The notes under the pieces were generated by a model that worked only from the letters and a program-made list of their open reading frames with translations, ran no database searches and was not told where the DNA came from. From the NCBI GenBank assembly GCA_012861695.1, contig JAAOOA010000183.1, positions 153,501 to 217,500 on the forward strand: 64,000 bases of DNA, given 5' to 3'. Both the position numbers and the translations under genes were made by a program. Within the stretch, counting starts at the first letter, position 1, and every line of letters begins with the position of its first letter. Shown here one piece after another: positions 1 to 11,029 of the stretch. Origin of the DNA: Trematomus loennbergii. Taxonomy: Eukaryota; Chordata; Actinopteri; Perciformes; Nototheniidae.

Positions 1-740
1 GGTAAGGCAGTCCATTCGTCCCTGTACTCATTACTTTCACAAAGGTTATGTAATATGCAACATGCTGCCACCTAGATTTTGATCTTGTCCATCTTGCAGT
101 CGTTTCTTTTCATCAAGCACCGCCACCTGCCCTTCAGTCTGCCAAAAGCGTTCTCCACCACCACTCGTGCTCGGCTTGTTTGTTATTGTACGCAAGTTGC
201 TCAGGCTGCATGAACTCAGTTACAAAGCTGTATAACATGAGCACAAACAGCACAACTTCAGTCGACTCCATCTCCATCATGTCTGAGGTCGGAAGGTAAA
301 CAACAGACGCCTAATGTACAGCGAGTGGGTGGCGTCGCAGTATACACGGGAGGTTTTTCTTCTTCTCTTGTTTTGCAGCGGATTGCAAACAACTTTAAGG
401 TGCATACCGCCACCTACTGTACTCGCCGTGAAGTGGTTTGTGGCCTGCCAGTAAAGCCAAAGCAGAAGAAGAAGAAGTGACGTCAGCGGCTCATTTGCGT
501 AATCTTCCCTCAGGGAAAAGTACTCCGGTGTGAACGCGATCTGTACTAAGTGCCCTGGGGGTACTAAGTGCCCTGGGGTAAAAGCGCCGGGGCACTGAGT
601 GCCAGAACTAAGTACAGGAAAGTACTTGGTGTGAACGTGATCTGTACGAAGTGCCCTGGGGTAAAAAGCGCCGGGGCACTGAGTGCAGGAACTAAGTACA
701 GGAAAGTACTTGGTGTGAACGCGCCTAATGAAAGACACTC
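1..740 (-). mobile_element. Harbinger (PIF) DNA transposon, internally deleted
   Basis: Minus-strand reading of about 1-175 gives the conserved C-terminal block of a HARBI1-like DDE transposase, with [15 protein letters not shown] (the E of the DDE triad) followed by ACCILHNLC further on. A stop (TAG, 72-74) interrupts it. At about 280-190 on the same strand lies a start-like segment, MEMESTEVV..., that runs straight into the C-terminal block. The start and end of the transposase therefore appear fused by an internal deletion, which would make the copy non-autonomous. The outer part (about 500-740) is non-coding and contains a duplicated terminal segment. The element continues left of the window. 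The family call is firm; the deletion is inferred. Confidence 0.7.
531..725. repeat. Two tandem copies of a Harbinger subterminal segment
   Basis: A unit starting GTGTGAACG and containing AAGTGCCCTGGGG, GCGCCGGGGCACTGAGTG and AAGTACAGGAAAGTACTTG occurs at about 531-630 and again at 631-713. A third GTGTGAACGCG starts at 714. The first copy has an extra internal duplication of TACTAAGTGCCCTGGGG. Motifs of the GGTGTGAACGCG type are common at the ends of fish Harbinger elements. Confidence 0.7.
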
Positions 741-1499
741 GGAGGGGGTTTTTGGGAGAAGACCTCTTCTGACGTCTCCACTGCCCTAAACCCTTTCAAA
801 GATTTCCTCCCTAGTGACACTAACATTAAAGAGTGTCGTTGTGTCCACTCGTCCACTAAGTGTTTCGATGGCTTCAGCAAGACTTGAAGGAAACAATTAG
901 AAGTTGATTAGACAACTGGATCCAAAACGTTTTCCCTTAAGAGACCCCTTTTGTATCATTGAGTAAACTGACGACCCCTGACTGAAGTGGCCTCTTTTAA
1001 ATGATATTCAAGGCATAACAATAACAATGCAGAGCAACGGATGAACGGTACAACACAAATAGTGAACACAATAACTGCAGGACGTTTTTGTTTAAATAAG
1101 CAATTACAGGTACATTTGAAGCATATTACCTTTTCACTCGCCCTGTCAGTTCTTCACTGGCATGTTCTTCCAAATCGATCATTTGTGTCGACTGCAATGT
1201 ATTGATGAGGGAAAAAAGATTTCAATGGGCATGCCTTAATCATGTTTACAATATCTAACACTGCAAGAAAAAAGTATATAAAGAATGTGCATCATAGGAG
1301 AAAAAAACCCTTTCTCTACAAGTGCTGGCATGTATTTCAGCAAAATACTCAGGAAATAACTCTGAGCACAGGACAGGACAGGCCACCTTTAAAAATACAG
1401 AAAAGCAGAGCAAATATTCAAGTGAATTACTGAGACGCAGAAACCTTCATCATCTGCAATAATTGATAAATAATGCCCTGATTTGACCTTAATATCGAT
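741..1499. other. No gene recognised
   Basis: AT-rich sequence with no convincing coding signal. The short ORF at 1242-1433 looks like chance. Confidence 0.5.
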
Positions 1500-3759
1500 T
1501 TTAGAACAGGAGGTCCTACACGGGAGCACACTTGGAGAAGCCTATAAAAAATGTAGAAAGACTTCCAATTAATGACACATACAATGAAGATTGTTTAGAA
1601 ACAAACACCTACAATATTAGTGAGCTTACATTCCCAGGATTGCTTGTAGCTGGAGACTCATCTAAATCTGGGTCCAGATCCTGAAAATCGTAACCAGTTC
1701 AAAAAAGCTGTGGATTCAGTATGACAATGATCCTGCATAGTTATTTGTGGAATAACATTACTGGTTCCAGATCCATGCGATCAGAACAGCTGCTTGGTTC
1801 ACACTCTTGTGCGTGTAAAGCCAACAGCTGGACAGGCATGCTTAGATGACACGTGGCACATCTGGCTTTTGGCATATTTTCAAACTCCTTTGATGAGTAG
1901 GGCAAGGGGGAGGTGTCTAAAGTGTCCTGGATGGGCATTATATAGAGACAGCCTTTTCCACCTAAAGCTTTGGCAAGGTAGGCCCCCGTGTAACCCTCTG
2001 CCTCAGGTGCCAAGCAGCTGGCCTGATCCTCCTATGTGGGAATGTGTACAAACAAGGATGTTATTTAATGCACAGAATGTTCTAGGGGAGGCAGTTGATT
2101 TTAACAAGATGCACACTTGCAGTGTTAGGCTTTCTCATGGATTGCTAAAAACAAGAGGGTAGGTAAATATGCTAACCATCAAGGGCATTGAGCTATTATA
2201 AGAGCAGCTATTGTAGGAGAAGATAGAGGGTTTAACTGCAGAAATACTAGACCACAGTTGAATTTAATAATGGAGATGTTATCTTACCAGCAGCTTTATG
2301 TAGCATCCAGGCCCCTTCGTACCATTTTGGAATATGATTGCATAAGTATATATGATATCTATGTGGGAAGAGCAAAACAAGTGTGCAGTTAGAACTATAA
2401 CCCTCCACACATGTCACCTCTGTTGAAGCTGATTTGGGACCAGTAGTACTTCAGTGGATTGGGAAACTACAGTAATACATACAAAATGTCCCAAATTGGG
2501 ATCAATAAAGTGCTTCTTGTATTATCTTGACTGCTTTCCTTATTTTTTTTCTATCTTACCTGGGAGTGGTCAGCATTTTCGGGGATATTGAGAGTCCTCC
2601 TGCCAAGTCCAGCCTGGAGAAGGACCATTTCATCCGATGGTGTTCTTTCTGTGCACGTATTGAGCAGAAAGAACTGGATTGGGGTTGACCTAAGAGCCCT
2701 TCTTTTGGGAGATATAGCTTTTACCGGATTTGAATAGCCGGGGAAAGCCCTGAGGAGTTGAAAACAATGTGTAAGAGAGGCATTTAAGAAGCTGTTATAC
2801 AATATATTCATTCTAAACAATCTGAAGAGCGTTCATTTCTATTAAAAAATACCCTGAATTATAGTCAATTGCCCAGTTATTACAATGACAATTCAGTTCA
2901 GAACTATCTTTATTTCCTAACGGATCCAAACCGGGCCATATTGATCCACTGTATTTCCTGCTGTAGAAGGAAAGCCAGGGGTCCTTTGTTGCTGCTGCCT
3001 GGACTGCCTGACGCTGCCTTGTCCAGCTGCTGCCTGTTGCCAAGAGCAGACTGCTGCGTCCCTGTATAGTAGGCTGTCTGTTGCCCACCTCCACCTGCTC
3101 TCCCTGAACCTGTACTTCATCTGTGAACACAATTTAAAGATGTCTAAATAAACTGAGACTAAATACGTAAAGTAGTTAGAAATATAAAGGCTCATTAATT
3201 AAACATTACCCAGATAGTCACAAGCCCTGGAAATAAATAGAAGAAGAACAAGAAGAAGATGAACCTTCAGTTCAGTTTTTCACTCTGGTTTTAATATAGG
3301 TCGGTCAAACTGTCACTGAAACACCTCGGCGTGCTTCGCCGGCCAAGACTGCAGCTGTCATCTTCTGTAAACGACTGACCATTAGATGAATCTGTGAAGA
3401 CAAGTGATCTCCCCCTAGTTTCACTTACGATGTTGAGAAGTTGGTTCAGCCAAGGCAACAACACGCCTGGTAGCATTTTGTAACTCTGTTAAAACAGACA
3501 CAAACAAGAAATAGTCAAATTGATTGTCACAGTTCAAAGACATCTGTTTATCCAGATCTGCTGACAGTTCACTTAGCTAACCTTATTATTGCGGGCAGAC
3601 AGCTGTGTCACTTTCTTCTTATACGTGGCTTGTAAATAATGCATGTCAATATCTGAAATGCCCGTCAAGCAGATCAAATGATAGTTATGTTAAACCATAG
3701 TTTTCTATATGCAGCTAAAAGTACCGTACCTTTGTACGTACCTCCTTGTCGTCGGCCAT
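1500..3759 (-). pseudogene. HECT-type (G2E3-like) gene, 5' half only
   Basis: A minus-strand exon series resembles the N-terminal half of the multicopy fish proteins annotated as G2/M-phase E3 ligase-like or HECT-domain proteins. A possible first exon (MADDKE, 3759-3742) ends at a good GTACGT donor. A second lies at about 3485-3431. A Q/S-rich block lies at 3120-2930. A conserved block around 2700-2556 contains QFFLLNTCTERTP and LLQAGLGRRTL. A short exon at 2335-2272 contains EGAWMLHKAAG. A block at 2030-1741 contains EGYTGAYLAKALGG and a zinc-binding-like CATCHLSMPVQLLALHAQEC (C-x2-C ... H-x3-C). Between GSGQLL and APEAEGY the frame changes by one base. No HECT lobe follows to the left, so the copy is truncated. 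The family match is from memory of recurrent fish proteins; exon boundaries are approximate. Confidence 0.55.
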
Positions 3760-4348
3760 TCTTCTTCTGCGGGGCTTTCCCGCTCCGATATCTCTCGTCA
3801 TTTGAAAACGGCCAATCATAAAAGAGGAGGGGTGTAACCAATTAGATTTGGCGTTACTGGGATAGGGTACCCACTTCCTAAAATGTCTCCGCGAGTGAGA
3901 GCAGGCCAGAGTTCACGAGCAGAGGAGACCAAGGAGAGCTCATGTAGATGCTGCACATGCTCAAGGCATGTTTCTCCCTGCTTCAAAATGCTCTCGCGCG
4001 AGTGCCGTTTAGTGCTCGGAAAATAATATACGTCCGCGGCTGCTTGACTTGAGCTCGCGTGGATCTCATATGCCCTCGAGATTTATGACAGAGATTTGCC
4101 GCCATACAGCCGTTCTTCCTCGCATGTCAGTCGCCGACACCTTCTGACAGAGGACAGGCAAATCTAGCTGCAGCACCACCGTATATTTTCACACACCGTG
4201 TTCTCAACACATATTTGTTAAACATTTTTTACATTTCCAACATCCTTATATGCTCCAGCAACACCTGAACGTCAACTTTGCCTCCTTATTACACTCACCC
4301 CTACTTTAGTGGGAACAATGAGGCAGGAATAAACACAGATCATCCTCT
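3760..4348. other. Upstream flank of the HECT-type fragment
   Basis: GC-richer sequence with CG dinucleotides around 3760-4150 could be a remnant promoter region. I see no coding sequence. The minisatellite starts at its right edge. Confidence 0.35.
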
Positions 4349-6478
4349 GGCTGGTAGGTGGAGGTGAAGGGAATGAGCACTCTCACAGGTAGGTGGAGGT
4401 GAAGGGAATGAGCACTCTCACAGGTAGGTGGAGGTGAAGGGAATGAGCACTCACACAGGTGGTGAGGTGAAGGGAATGAGCACTCACACAGGTAGGTGGA
4501 GGTGAAGGGAATGAGCACTCTACAGGAGGTGGAGGTGAAGGGAATGAGCACTCTCACAGGTAGGTGGAGGTGAAGGGAATGAGCACTCTCACAGGTAGGT
4601 GGAGGTGAAGGAATGAGCACTCTCACAGGTAGGTGGAGGTGAAGGGAATGAGCACTCTCACAGGTAGGTGGAGGTGAAGGGAATGAGCACTCTCACAGGT
4701 AGGTGAGGTGAAGGGAATGAGCACTCTCACAGGTAGGTGGAGGTGAAGGGAATGAGCACTCTCACAGGTAGGTGGAGGTGAAGGGAATGAGCACTCTCAC
4801 AGGTAGGTGGAGGTGAAGGGAATGAGAGGAGGGGCACTCTCACAGGTAGGTGGAGGTGAAGGGAATGAGCACTCTCACAGGTAGGTGGAGGTGAAGGGAA
4901 TGAGCACTCTCACAGGTAGGTGGAGGTGAAGGGAATGAGCACTCTCACAGGTAGGTGGGGTGAAGGGAATGAGCACTCTCACAGGTAGGTGGAGGTGAAG
5001 GGAATGAGCACTCCTCAGGTAGGTGGAGGTGAAGGGAATGAGCACTCTCACAGGTAGGTGGAGGTGAAGGGAATGAGCACTCTACAGGTAGGTGGAGGTG
5101 AAGGAATGAGCACTCTCACAGGTAGGTGGAGGTGAAGGGAATGAGCACTCTCACAGGTAGGTGGAGGTGAAGGGAATGAGCACTCTCACAGGTAGGTGGA
5201 GGTGAAGGGAATGAGCACTCTCACAGGTAGGTGAGGTGAAGGAATGAGCACTCTCACAGGTAGGTGGAGGTGAAGGGGAATGAGCACTCTCACAGGTAGG
5301 TGGAGGTGAAGGGAATGAGCACTCTCACAGGTAGGTGGAGGTGAAGGGAATGAGCACTCTCACAGGTAGGAGGAGGTGAAGGGAATGAGCACTCTCACAG
5401 GTAGGTGGAGGTGAAGGGAATGAGCACTCTCACAGGTAGGTGGAGGTGAAGGGAATGAGCACTCTCACAGGTAGTGGAGGTGAAGGGAATGAGCACTCTC
5501 ACAGGTAGGTGAGGTGAAGGGAATGAGCACTCTCACAGGTAGGAGGAGGTGAAGGGAATGAGCACTCTCACAGGTAGGTGGAGGTGAGGAATGAGCACTC
5601 TCACAGGTAGGTGGAGGTGAAGGGAATGAGCACTCTCACAGGTAGGTGGAGGTGAAGGGAATGAGCACTCTCACAGGTAGGTGGAGGTGAAGGAATGAGC
5701 ACTCTCACAGGTAGGTGGAGGTGAAGGGAATGAGCACTCTCACAGGTAGGTGGAGGTGAAGGGAATGAGCACTCTCACAGGTAGGTGGAGGTGAAGAGAA
5801 TGAGCACTCTCACAGGTAGGTGGAGGTGAAGGGAATGAGCACTCTCACAGGTAGGTGGAGGTGAAGGGAATGAGCACTCTCACAGGTAGGTGGAGGTGAA
5901 GGGAATGAGCACTCACACAGGTAGGTGGAGGTGAAGGGAATGAGCACTCACACAGGTAGGTGGAGGTGAAGGGAATGAGCACTCTCACAGGTAGGTGGAG
6001 GTGAAGAGAATGAGCACTCTCACAGGTAGGTGGAGGTGAAGGGAATGAGCACTCTCACAGGTAGGTGGAGGTGAAGGGAATGAGCACTCTCACAGGTAGG
6101 TGGAGGTGAAGGGAATGAGCACTCTCACAGGTAGGTGGAGGTGAAGGGAATGAGCACTCTCAGGTAGGTGGAGGTGAAGGGAATGAGCACTCTCACAGGT
6201 AGGAGGAGGTGAAGGGAATGAGCACTCTCACAGGTAGGTGGAGGTGAAGGGAATGAGCACTCTCACAGGTAGGTGGAGGTGAAGGGAATGAGCACTCTCA
6301 CAGGTAGGTGGAGGTGAAGGGAATGAGCACTCTCACTGGTAGGTGGAGGTGAAGGGAATGAGCACTCTCACAGGTAGGAGGAGGTGAAGGGAATGAGCAC
6401 TCTCACAGGTAGGTGGAGGTGAAGGGAATGAGCACTCTCACAGGTAGGTGGAGGTGAAGGGAATGAGCACTCTCACAG
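4349..6478. repeat. 35-bp minisatellite, about 60 copies
   Basis: The unit is GGTAGGTGGAGGTGAAGG followed by GAATGAGCACTCTCACA (35 bp), repeated head to tail with little divergence. Typical variants lack one base (GGTGAGG, GAAGGAATG), change CTCTCACA to CTCACACA, or change GGTGG to GGAGG. One unit near 4830 carries a small insertion (GAGGAGGGGC). ORFs inside are meaningless frames of the repeat. It lies downstream (3') of the NLR pseudogene. Confidence 0.97.
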
Positions 6479-6644
6479 CCTTGTAGGCGAGGTGGGGGAA
6501 CTCGGTCTCCACAGAGAGCCAAAAGTGTGCAAGTGTCCCTTTACTCGTCTTTTCCTCGTTGTTCTTCTTCTCACGCTGCTCCTCCCTGAAGCTCTCTGGC
6601 GCCCCCAGAGGAGGCGCGCCTCACACTTTGAAAACCCCTGATTG
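6479..6644. other. Unique spacer
   Basis: Unique sequence between the minisatellite and the duplicated NLR 3' flank. No feature recognised. Confidence 0.4.
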
Positions 6645-8092
6645 AGAGGACACACTTTCATCACACTCTCTGTGCCTGGTTGAAGAACCACAATGGCTCC
6701 TGAATCATTTCAGTGGTAACTGGGTTTGAAATAAAGCTGATTGTTACACATTGTTCTGTCGGGGTTCTGTTCAGAGAACAATCCTCTCCTGGCTCGCCAA
6801 CATGATCTCATTCATACATCTTCAACTGGGATCAATGGTTTCACATTCATACCTGACACATTCATTAATAAGGTCAGAAAATGAGACAGACTCCAGAACT
6901 CACTTTGAATATGTTTACTGTAGATTTTAAAGATTACAATACACCAATCTGGTCTGCAGAGAGAATCCTCCGGTACATCCTGACTCCAGATGAAAGGAGA
7001 CATGATGTCACTTTCCCAGTGATCACAGCCAGCACTGATTGGTGAATATTAAGAAGGGTTATATTGAAGTGACTGCTGCCCTCTAGTGCTCAGAGGGATT
7101 ATGACAGCATGGCAGTGACTTGTTATTTAATCAGCGATCAGTACTAATGTCCATTATGATCATTCAGAATCAGCTTCATTAACAAACTATGTGAACATAA
7201 AGGACGTCTGTATTTCTCTCAGTGCTCTTACAAAAGGAGAACCAAGCTGAACGAAGCAAAGCGTGAACATTCATAAATCTGGAGAAACAGCAAGACATTT
7301 GGAGACAAAGACACAAACCAGAGTCGCTCTGAATCTGAAGCTTTGTTTTCTAAGTGATCTGGTTTCAAAGAGCACAGATAACGTCTCTGCTGAGGGGCGA
7401 AGGAGCGGCAGGAAACGCTCTCAGGAAGAGTCCGTCTGATTGGTCAGAACTCTGGAGGTGGAAATCATAAAGTTTCTCTCTCTTAGTTTCAGTTGTTTCT
7501 TTGAGTTTCCACTCCCTCTGTAATCTGCCTCAGGTCAGTTTTAATCTGGGTTCATGTCTACCTTTACCACCAACATCTACCCAGAGGTGGACAGTGACTA
7601 AGATCATTCACTCAAGCACTGTATAAGTACAATTTGGAGGTACTTGGACTTAACTTGAGTACTTCCATTTCCTGCAATTTAATACTTCTATTCCACAAAT
7701 AATTATCCAGTTTCTTGGCCGGTTCATATTTGTAATAGAACATATAAGATAATGAATTATGATGTACTAATAAGGATATATAAAATACCTTTGAGTATAA
7801 AAGACATTAAAGTTAGCTCCACCTTTACCGGCGGCACAGTTAAAATGAAGAACACATGAATGCATCACTAATTATAATCCAGTGATATAATACTGTATAT
7901 CCCAGGAACCCAGTACTTCTACAGAGTATTTCTACACTGTGGTAGTATTACTACTTTTACTGCAGTAACGACCTGAGTACTGGTGGTAACACGTGTGATT
8001 GATTTGACGTCAGACGGTCAGTCATGTAGAAACCAACATCAGCTGTGAGTGATCCTGTACACACTGATTTATGCTCAGCAGGGGGGGGCGTC
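6645..8092 (-). repeat. NLR 3' flank, copy 1 of a direct duplication
   Basis: From AGAGGACACAC at 6645 the sequence matches 62351 onwards, in the same orientation, through about 8030, with only scattered substitutions and small indels. It lies immediately downstream of the NLR B30.2 exon, so it is 3' UTR plus flank of the gene on the minus strand. A 63-residue ORF is shared by both copies (6812-7003 and 62518-62709), but it lacks any domain and probably persists only because the copies are young. Confidence 0.9.
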
Positions 8093-8660
8093 TCACTCCT
8101 GCAGAGAACACAGAGACACGGAAGAGGAACCAGAGAGACCAAGTAACCCAAACCCAAACCCAGCATAGAGAGGTTCAGTGAATGTGGCTCTGAAGGTGTG
8201 GAGGTGGGTCAGTGTGTCAGAGGAGACTCTGTAGAAGGAGAGAGAGCCAGCAGGATGATCCAGATACACTGCTACTCTACCAGAGGAGGAGGAGGAGGAG
8301 GAGGAGAGGAGGAGGAGGATATCTTTGTTCCTCTGTTATTGTGACAGACAGAGTAACCTCTATCAGAGCAGAGCAGACTCCAGGACTGATCATTCCTTCC
8401 AAACCAACAGTCCTCACTCCTTCCTCTCCTGCTGATTCCTCTGTAAGTCACTGATATACGAACCACTCCTCTCCACTCGACCTCCCAGTAACAGCGACCA
8501 ATCAGAGCTTCTCTGCACATCAGCTGAGCCCTGGAGTCAAACCTCTCTGGATGATCAGGATATTTCTGCTCCTCTCTCACACGTGTCACCTTCCTGTTGT
8601 TGTCAGACAGTGTGAGGTTTCTGTTTACTGTGTTTGAGTCCGGTGTGAGTCCACAGGAAT
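8093..8660 (-). pseudogene. NLR B30.2 (PRY-SPRY) exon
   Basis: Last coding exon of the NLR, the putative ligand-binding domain. After an ATCAG acceptor the frame reads CGLTPDSNTVNRNLTLSDNN (PRY start), then GRCYWEVEWRG and the SPRY core with CWFGRNDQSWSLLC. Then comes a (TCC/CCT)n tract at about 8283-8320 that shifts the frame: upstream reads Ser then Pro and hits a stop, while the conserved [20 protein letters not shown] and YAGFGFG blocks are one frame over. The natural end, VSLCSLQE and TGA, is at 8093-8095. Without the tract shift the exon would be a normal fish SPRY exon. Confidence 0.85.
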
Positions 8661-8748
8661 CTGATGAGAGACACAGCAGGTATTAAAGGTTATTAAAGTC
8701 CCTGTGATGTCTCAGTGTGAAGATGTTCATGATTAAAAACACACTTAC

Positions 8749-8795
8749 ACTTCCTGAGACCTGGCCTCAAGAACCGGACTGCAGCAGGCTCCAGG
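8749..8795 (-). pseudogene. NLR linker exon between LRR and B30.2
   Basis: A 47-bp exon reading LEPAAVRFLRPGLRK. It has a TTTCAG acceptor and a GTAAGTG donor. A short exon ending in PGLRK precedes PRY-SPRY in many fish NLR genes. A 15-base poly-G run (8807-8821, plus strand) lies just upstream in gene orientation and could affect the polypyrimidine tract. Confidence 0.7.
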
Positions 8796-8859
8796 CTGAA
8801 AGCAGAGGGGGGGGGGGGGGGTCAGCATGGAAACATGACATGTCTCACTGGTCAGTTAA

Positions 8860-10035
8860 GGTACATTCACACCGGGCGCTTCGGCGTTACATGTAAAGTC
8901 AATGCAAAGACGCAGATAGTACTAATCACACTCCTTTCAAACTGTTTTTAGTTTTTTTTACTGTCCTGTACACATTGGAATGATTTCTGACTTTATTTTG
9001 TACAACTATATTAAATAGATAAAGGTGTTCTCTCTCTCTCTCTCTCTCTCCCTCTGTCTCTCTCGCTCACAGAGGCTGTGTGCTCCTCCGTGGCGATGAC
9101 GGCTTGCGGTAAAAAATAATAAAAAAAATATATTTGTAAAGTGGGGGACACAAACGGGATTTCGAAAAGTGGGGGGGACATGTCCCTCCTGTCCCCAGTG
9201 GAAATGACGCCATGCGTGTGTGTGCGTCAAGTGCAATAAATAAATATGCAAGTTGCAGCACACACAGTAAAGCTCTGCCCCTCATGTGCTGTATGGGCTG
9301 CATGATAGGCTGCTCAATGGGGCTGATGTGCTGTATAGGCTGCATGATAGGCTGCTCAATGGGGCTGATGTGCTGTATAGGCTGCATGATAGGCTGCTCA
9401 ATGGGGCTGATGTGCTGTATAGGCTGCATGATAGGCTGCTCAATGGGGCTGATGTGCTGTATAGGCTGCATGATAGGCTGCTCAATGGGGCTGATGTGCT
9501 GTATAGGCTGCATGATAGGCTGCTCAATGGGGCTGATGTGCTGTATAGGCTGCATGATAGGCTGCTCAATGGGGCTGATGTGTTGTAGATTCTGCCAGAA
9601 GGAAAGGTCAAACTCCTTATGAAGCGGGGAGCCTGCAACGCTGGTCCGCAAATCAAGCAAGAACGTGATTGGTCGATATTCATTGTGGGGTGGTGGGAGG
9701 AGGGGTGTTAGATCGATATAGAGTTGTAGTAAGTAGATAGAGTTCGCTATGATTGAGGTTTCGTTTATGCATAGGGTAGATTCTTTTAATTACATTTCCT
9801 TTATTTTTGGTGTATTTTTTATATTTTGGATTTGCTTGGCGAGCTACTTATTGAGGGCTTGCAAGCTACTGGTAGCTCGCGATCGACGTGTTGGAGACCC
9901 CTGCTCTAAATGGAGATAAGCTCTGCCTACTCGCCAGCGCGTCTTGTTTGAGGTACGTGAGTAAACACAGCTGGAAGCGGCGGTCGAGCGATAAGAGCGA
10001 TGCGAATCCTGCGTCCGGTCCGGTGTGAACGCACC
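8860..10035. mobile_element. Harbinger-like non-autonomous element in an NLR intron
   Basis: Left end GGTACATTCACACCGGGCGC and right end ...CCGGTGTGAACGCACC are inverted repeats of the GGTGCGTTCACACCGG type. They are flanked by TTAA on the left and ATTA on the right, compatible with the 3-bp TWA targets of Harbinger. No transposase is present. Inside are a (TC)n tract (about 9029-9066), a 42-bp minisatellite, and near 9850-9900 a hAT-like terminus (GATCGACGTG...GGAGACCCCTG), so the element is itself a target of later insertions. Confidence 0.55.
9287..9582. repeat. 42-bp minisatellite, 7 copies
   Basis: The unit begins TGCTGTATAGGCTGCATGAT and continues with AGGCTGCTCAATGGGGCTGATG. Seven near-identical head-to-tail copies are present; the first has TATGGG for TATAGG. 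Because 42 is a multiple of three, all frames stay open and produce several spurious long ORFs on both strands. Confidence 0.95.
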
Positions 10036-10579
10036 ATTAGTCTGTGAAATTATCTTATATGTCACAAACTGCTGCTTTCTCATTGGTTCACGATGCGCTT
10101 CATATTTCTGTTTTGGTCTTCATTTCAGATTGCTAATCCCTTTTATACTTCTCTGTTCTTTAGTTGTTTTATTCTGAATTTAAAGCTGAACGAGGGGGGG
10201 GGGGGGGGGGGGGCTTCACACCCTGTAGTTTTGCTGCTGATGTAATGATGATATTTGAATTGTCAATGAAAAAATCTACAAACGGATTAATCCTTCAAGG
10301 GAAGGCTCTTGAATCAGTTATTATTCATGATGTCACTTCCTGTGCTTAATCAGACAAATCTGTGTGAACATTCAAACCCCCCACTCTATTTCTGTTGGTG
10401 GTTCCACGATGAACATTGACCCACTGAGGGGGGTTTCCTCTCAGTTGTGGAACATTTGTGTTTGATGCTTACAGCTGACGGCAGACAGTGTGAAGAGTCA
10501 GGGTCTATCAGCTCTGGTTGTTTCAGGTCATAGGAGCCAGTTTCTAACCTCCTCTATCAGACTGAGTGCCTCTCCATAC
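10036..10579. other. NLR intron with a 20-base poly-G run
   Basis: Intron sequence with a G-homopolymer at 10194-10213. No coding sequence recognised. Confidence 0.5.
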
Positions 10580-10725
10580 CTGAGTGTGTCCAGTCCAGCA
10601 GACAGCAGCCTCCCCCTGAGTCTCCTGGATGATTGTAGCTCAGGTCCAGCTCTCTCAGATGGGAGGGGTTTAAAGCTGAGGCCAGAGCATCACAGCCTTC
10701 CTCTGTGATCAGACAGCCTGACAGC
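10580..10725 (-). pseudogene. NLR LRR exon 3, shortened
   Basis: Starts after CTGCAG with the LRR block LSGCLITEEGCDALASAL, then HLRELDLSYNHPGDSG. After that the frame changes and the exon ends at CTCAG/GTATGG. It is 146 bp, against 174 bp for the other two LRR exons, and its length is not a multiple of three. The C-terminal half of the second repeat is therefore missing or scrambled. This is the LITEEGC type of LRR exon that usually lies just before the B30.2 exons. Confidence 0.8.
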
Positions 10726-11029
10726 CTGCAGACACACAAACAAGCCGTCAGATTATCTGAGGGCCCAGGACTGGAAGGGGGGGGGGGGGCTTATTACTGC
10801 ATCACCTCTGGGTCATCTCTACACCTAAAACTCCAGTCACTGCTTCACAAGTCAACTGGACAGCCATGGTAAGGGTCTTATTGATATGAACAGATCATCA
10901 AACAAAGGAATAGAGAATAATGTGAACAAAGACACAGAGAGATGACTACAAGAAGATCTGCAGCTGATACTCTACTACAGTTTGGACATCAGACCTCCAA
11001 CACCACCAGGTAGATCGTCTCAGACGCTC

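Noticed and set aside
4306..4626. 106-residue ORF in the 35-bp array
   Set aside because: Repeat artefact; units with indels keep it open by chance.
6812..7003. 63-residue ORF conserved at 62518-62709
   Set aside because: Conservation is explained by the whole block being a recent duplication; the non-coding parts are equally similar.
9067..9683. Overlapping ORFs of 100-197 residues on both strands
   Set aside because: They are the frames of a 42-bp repeat, a multiple of three; repetitive peptides without a family.
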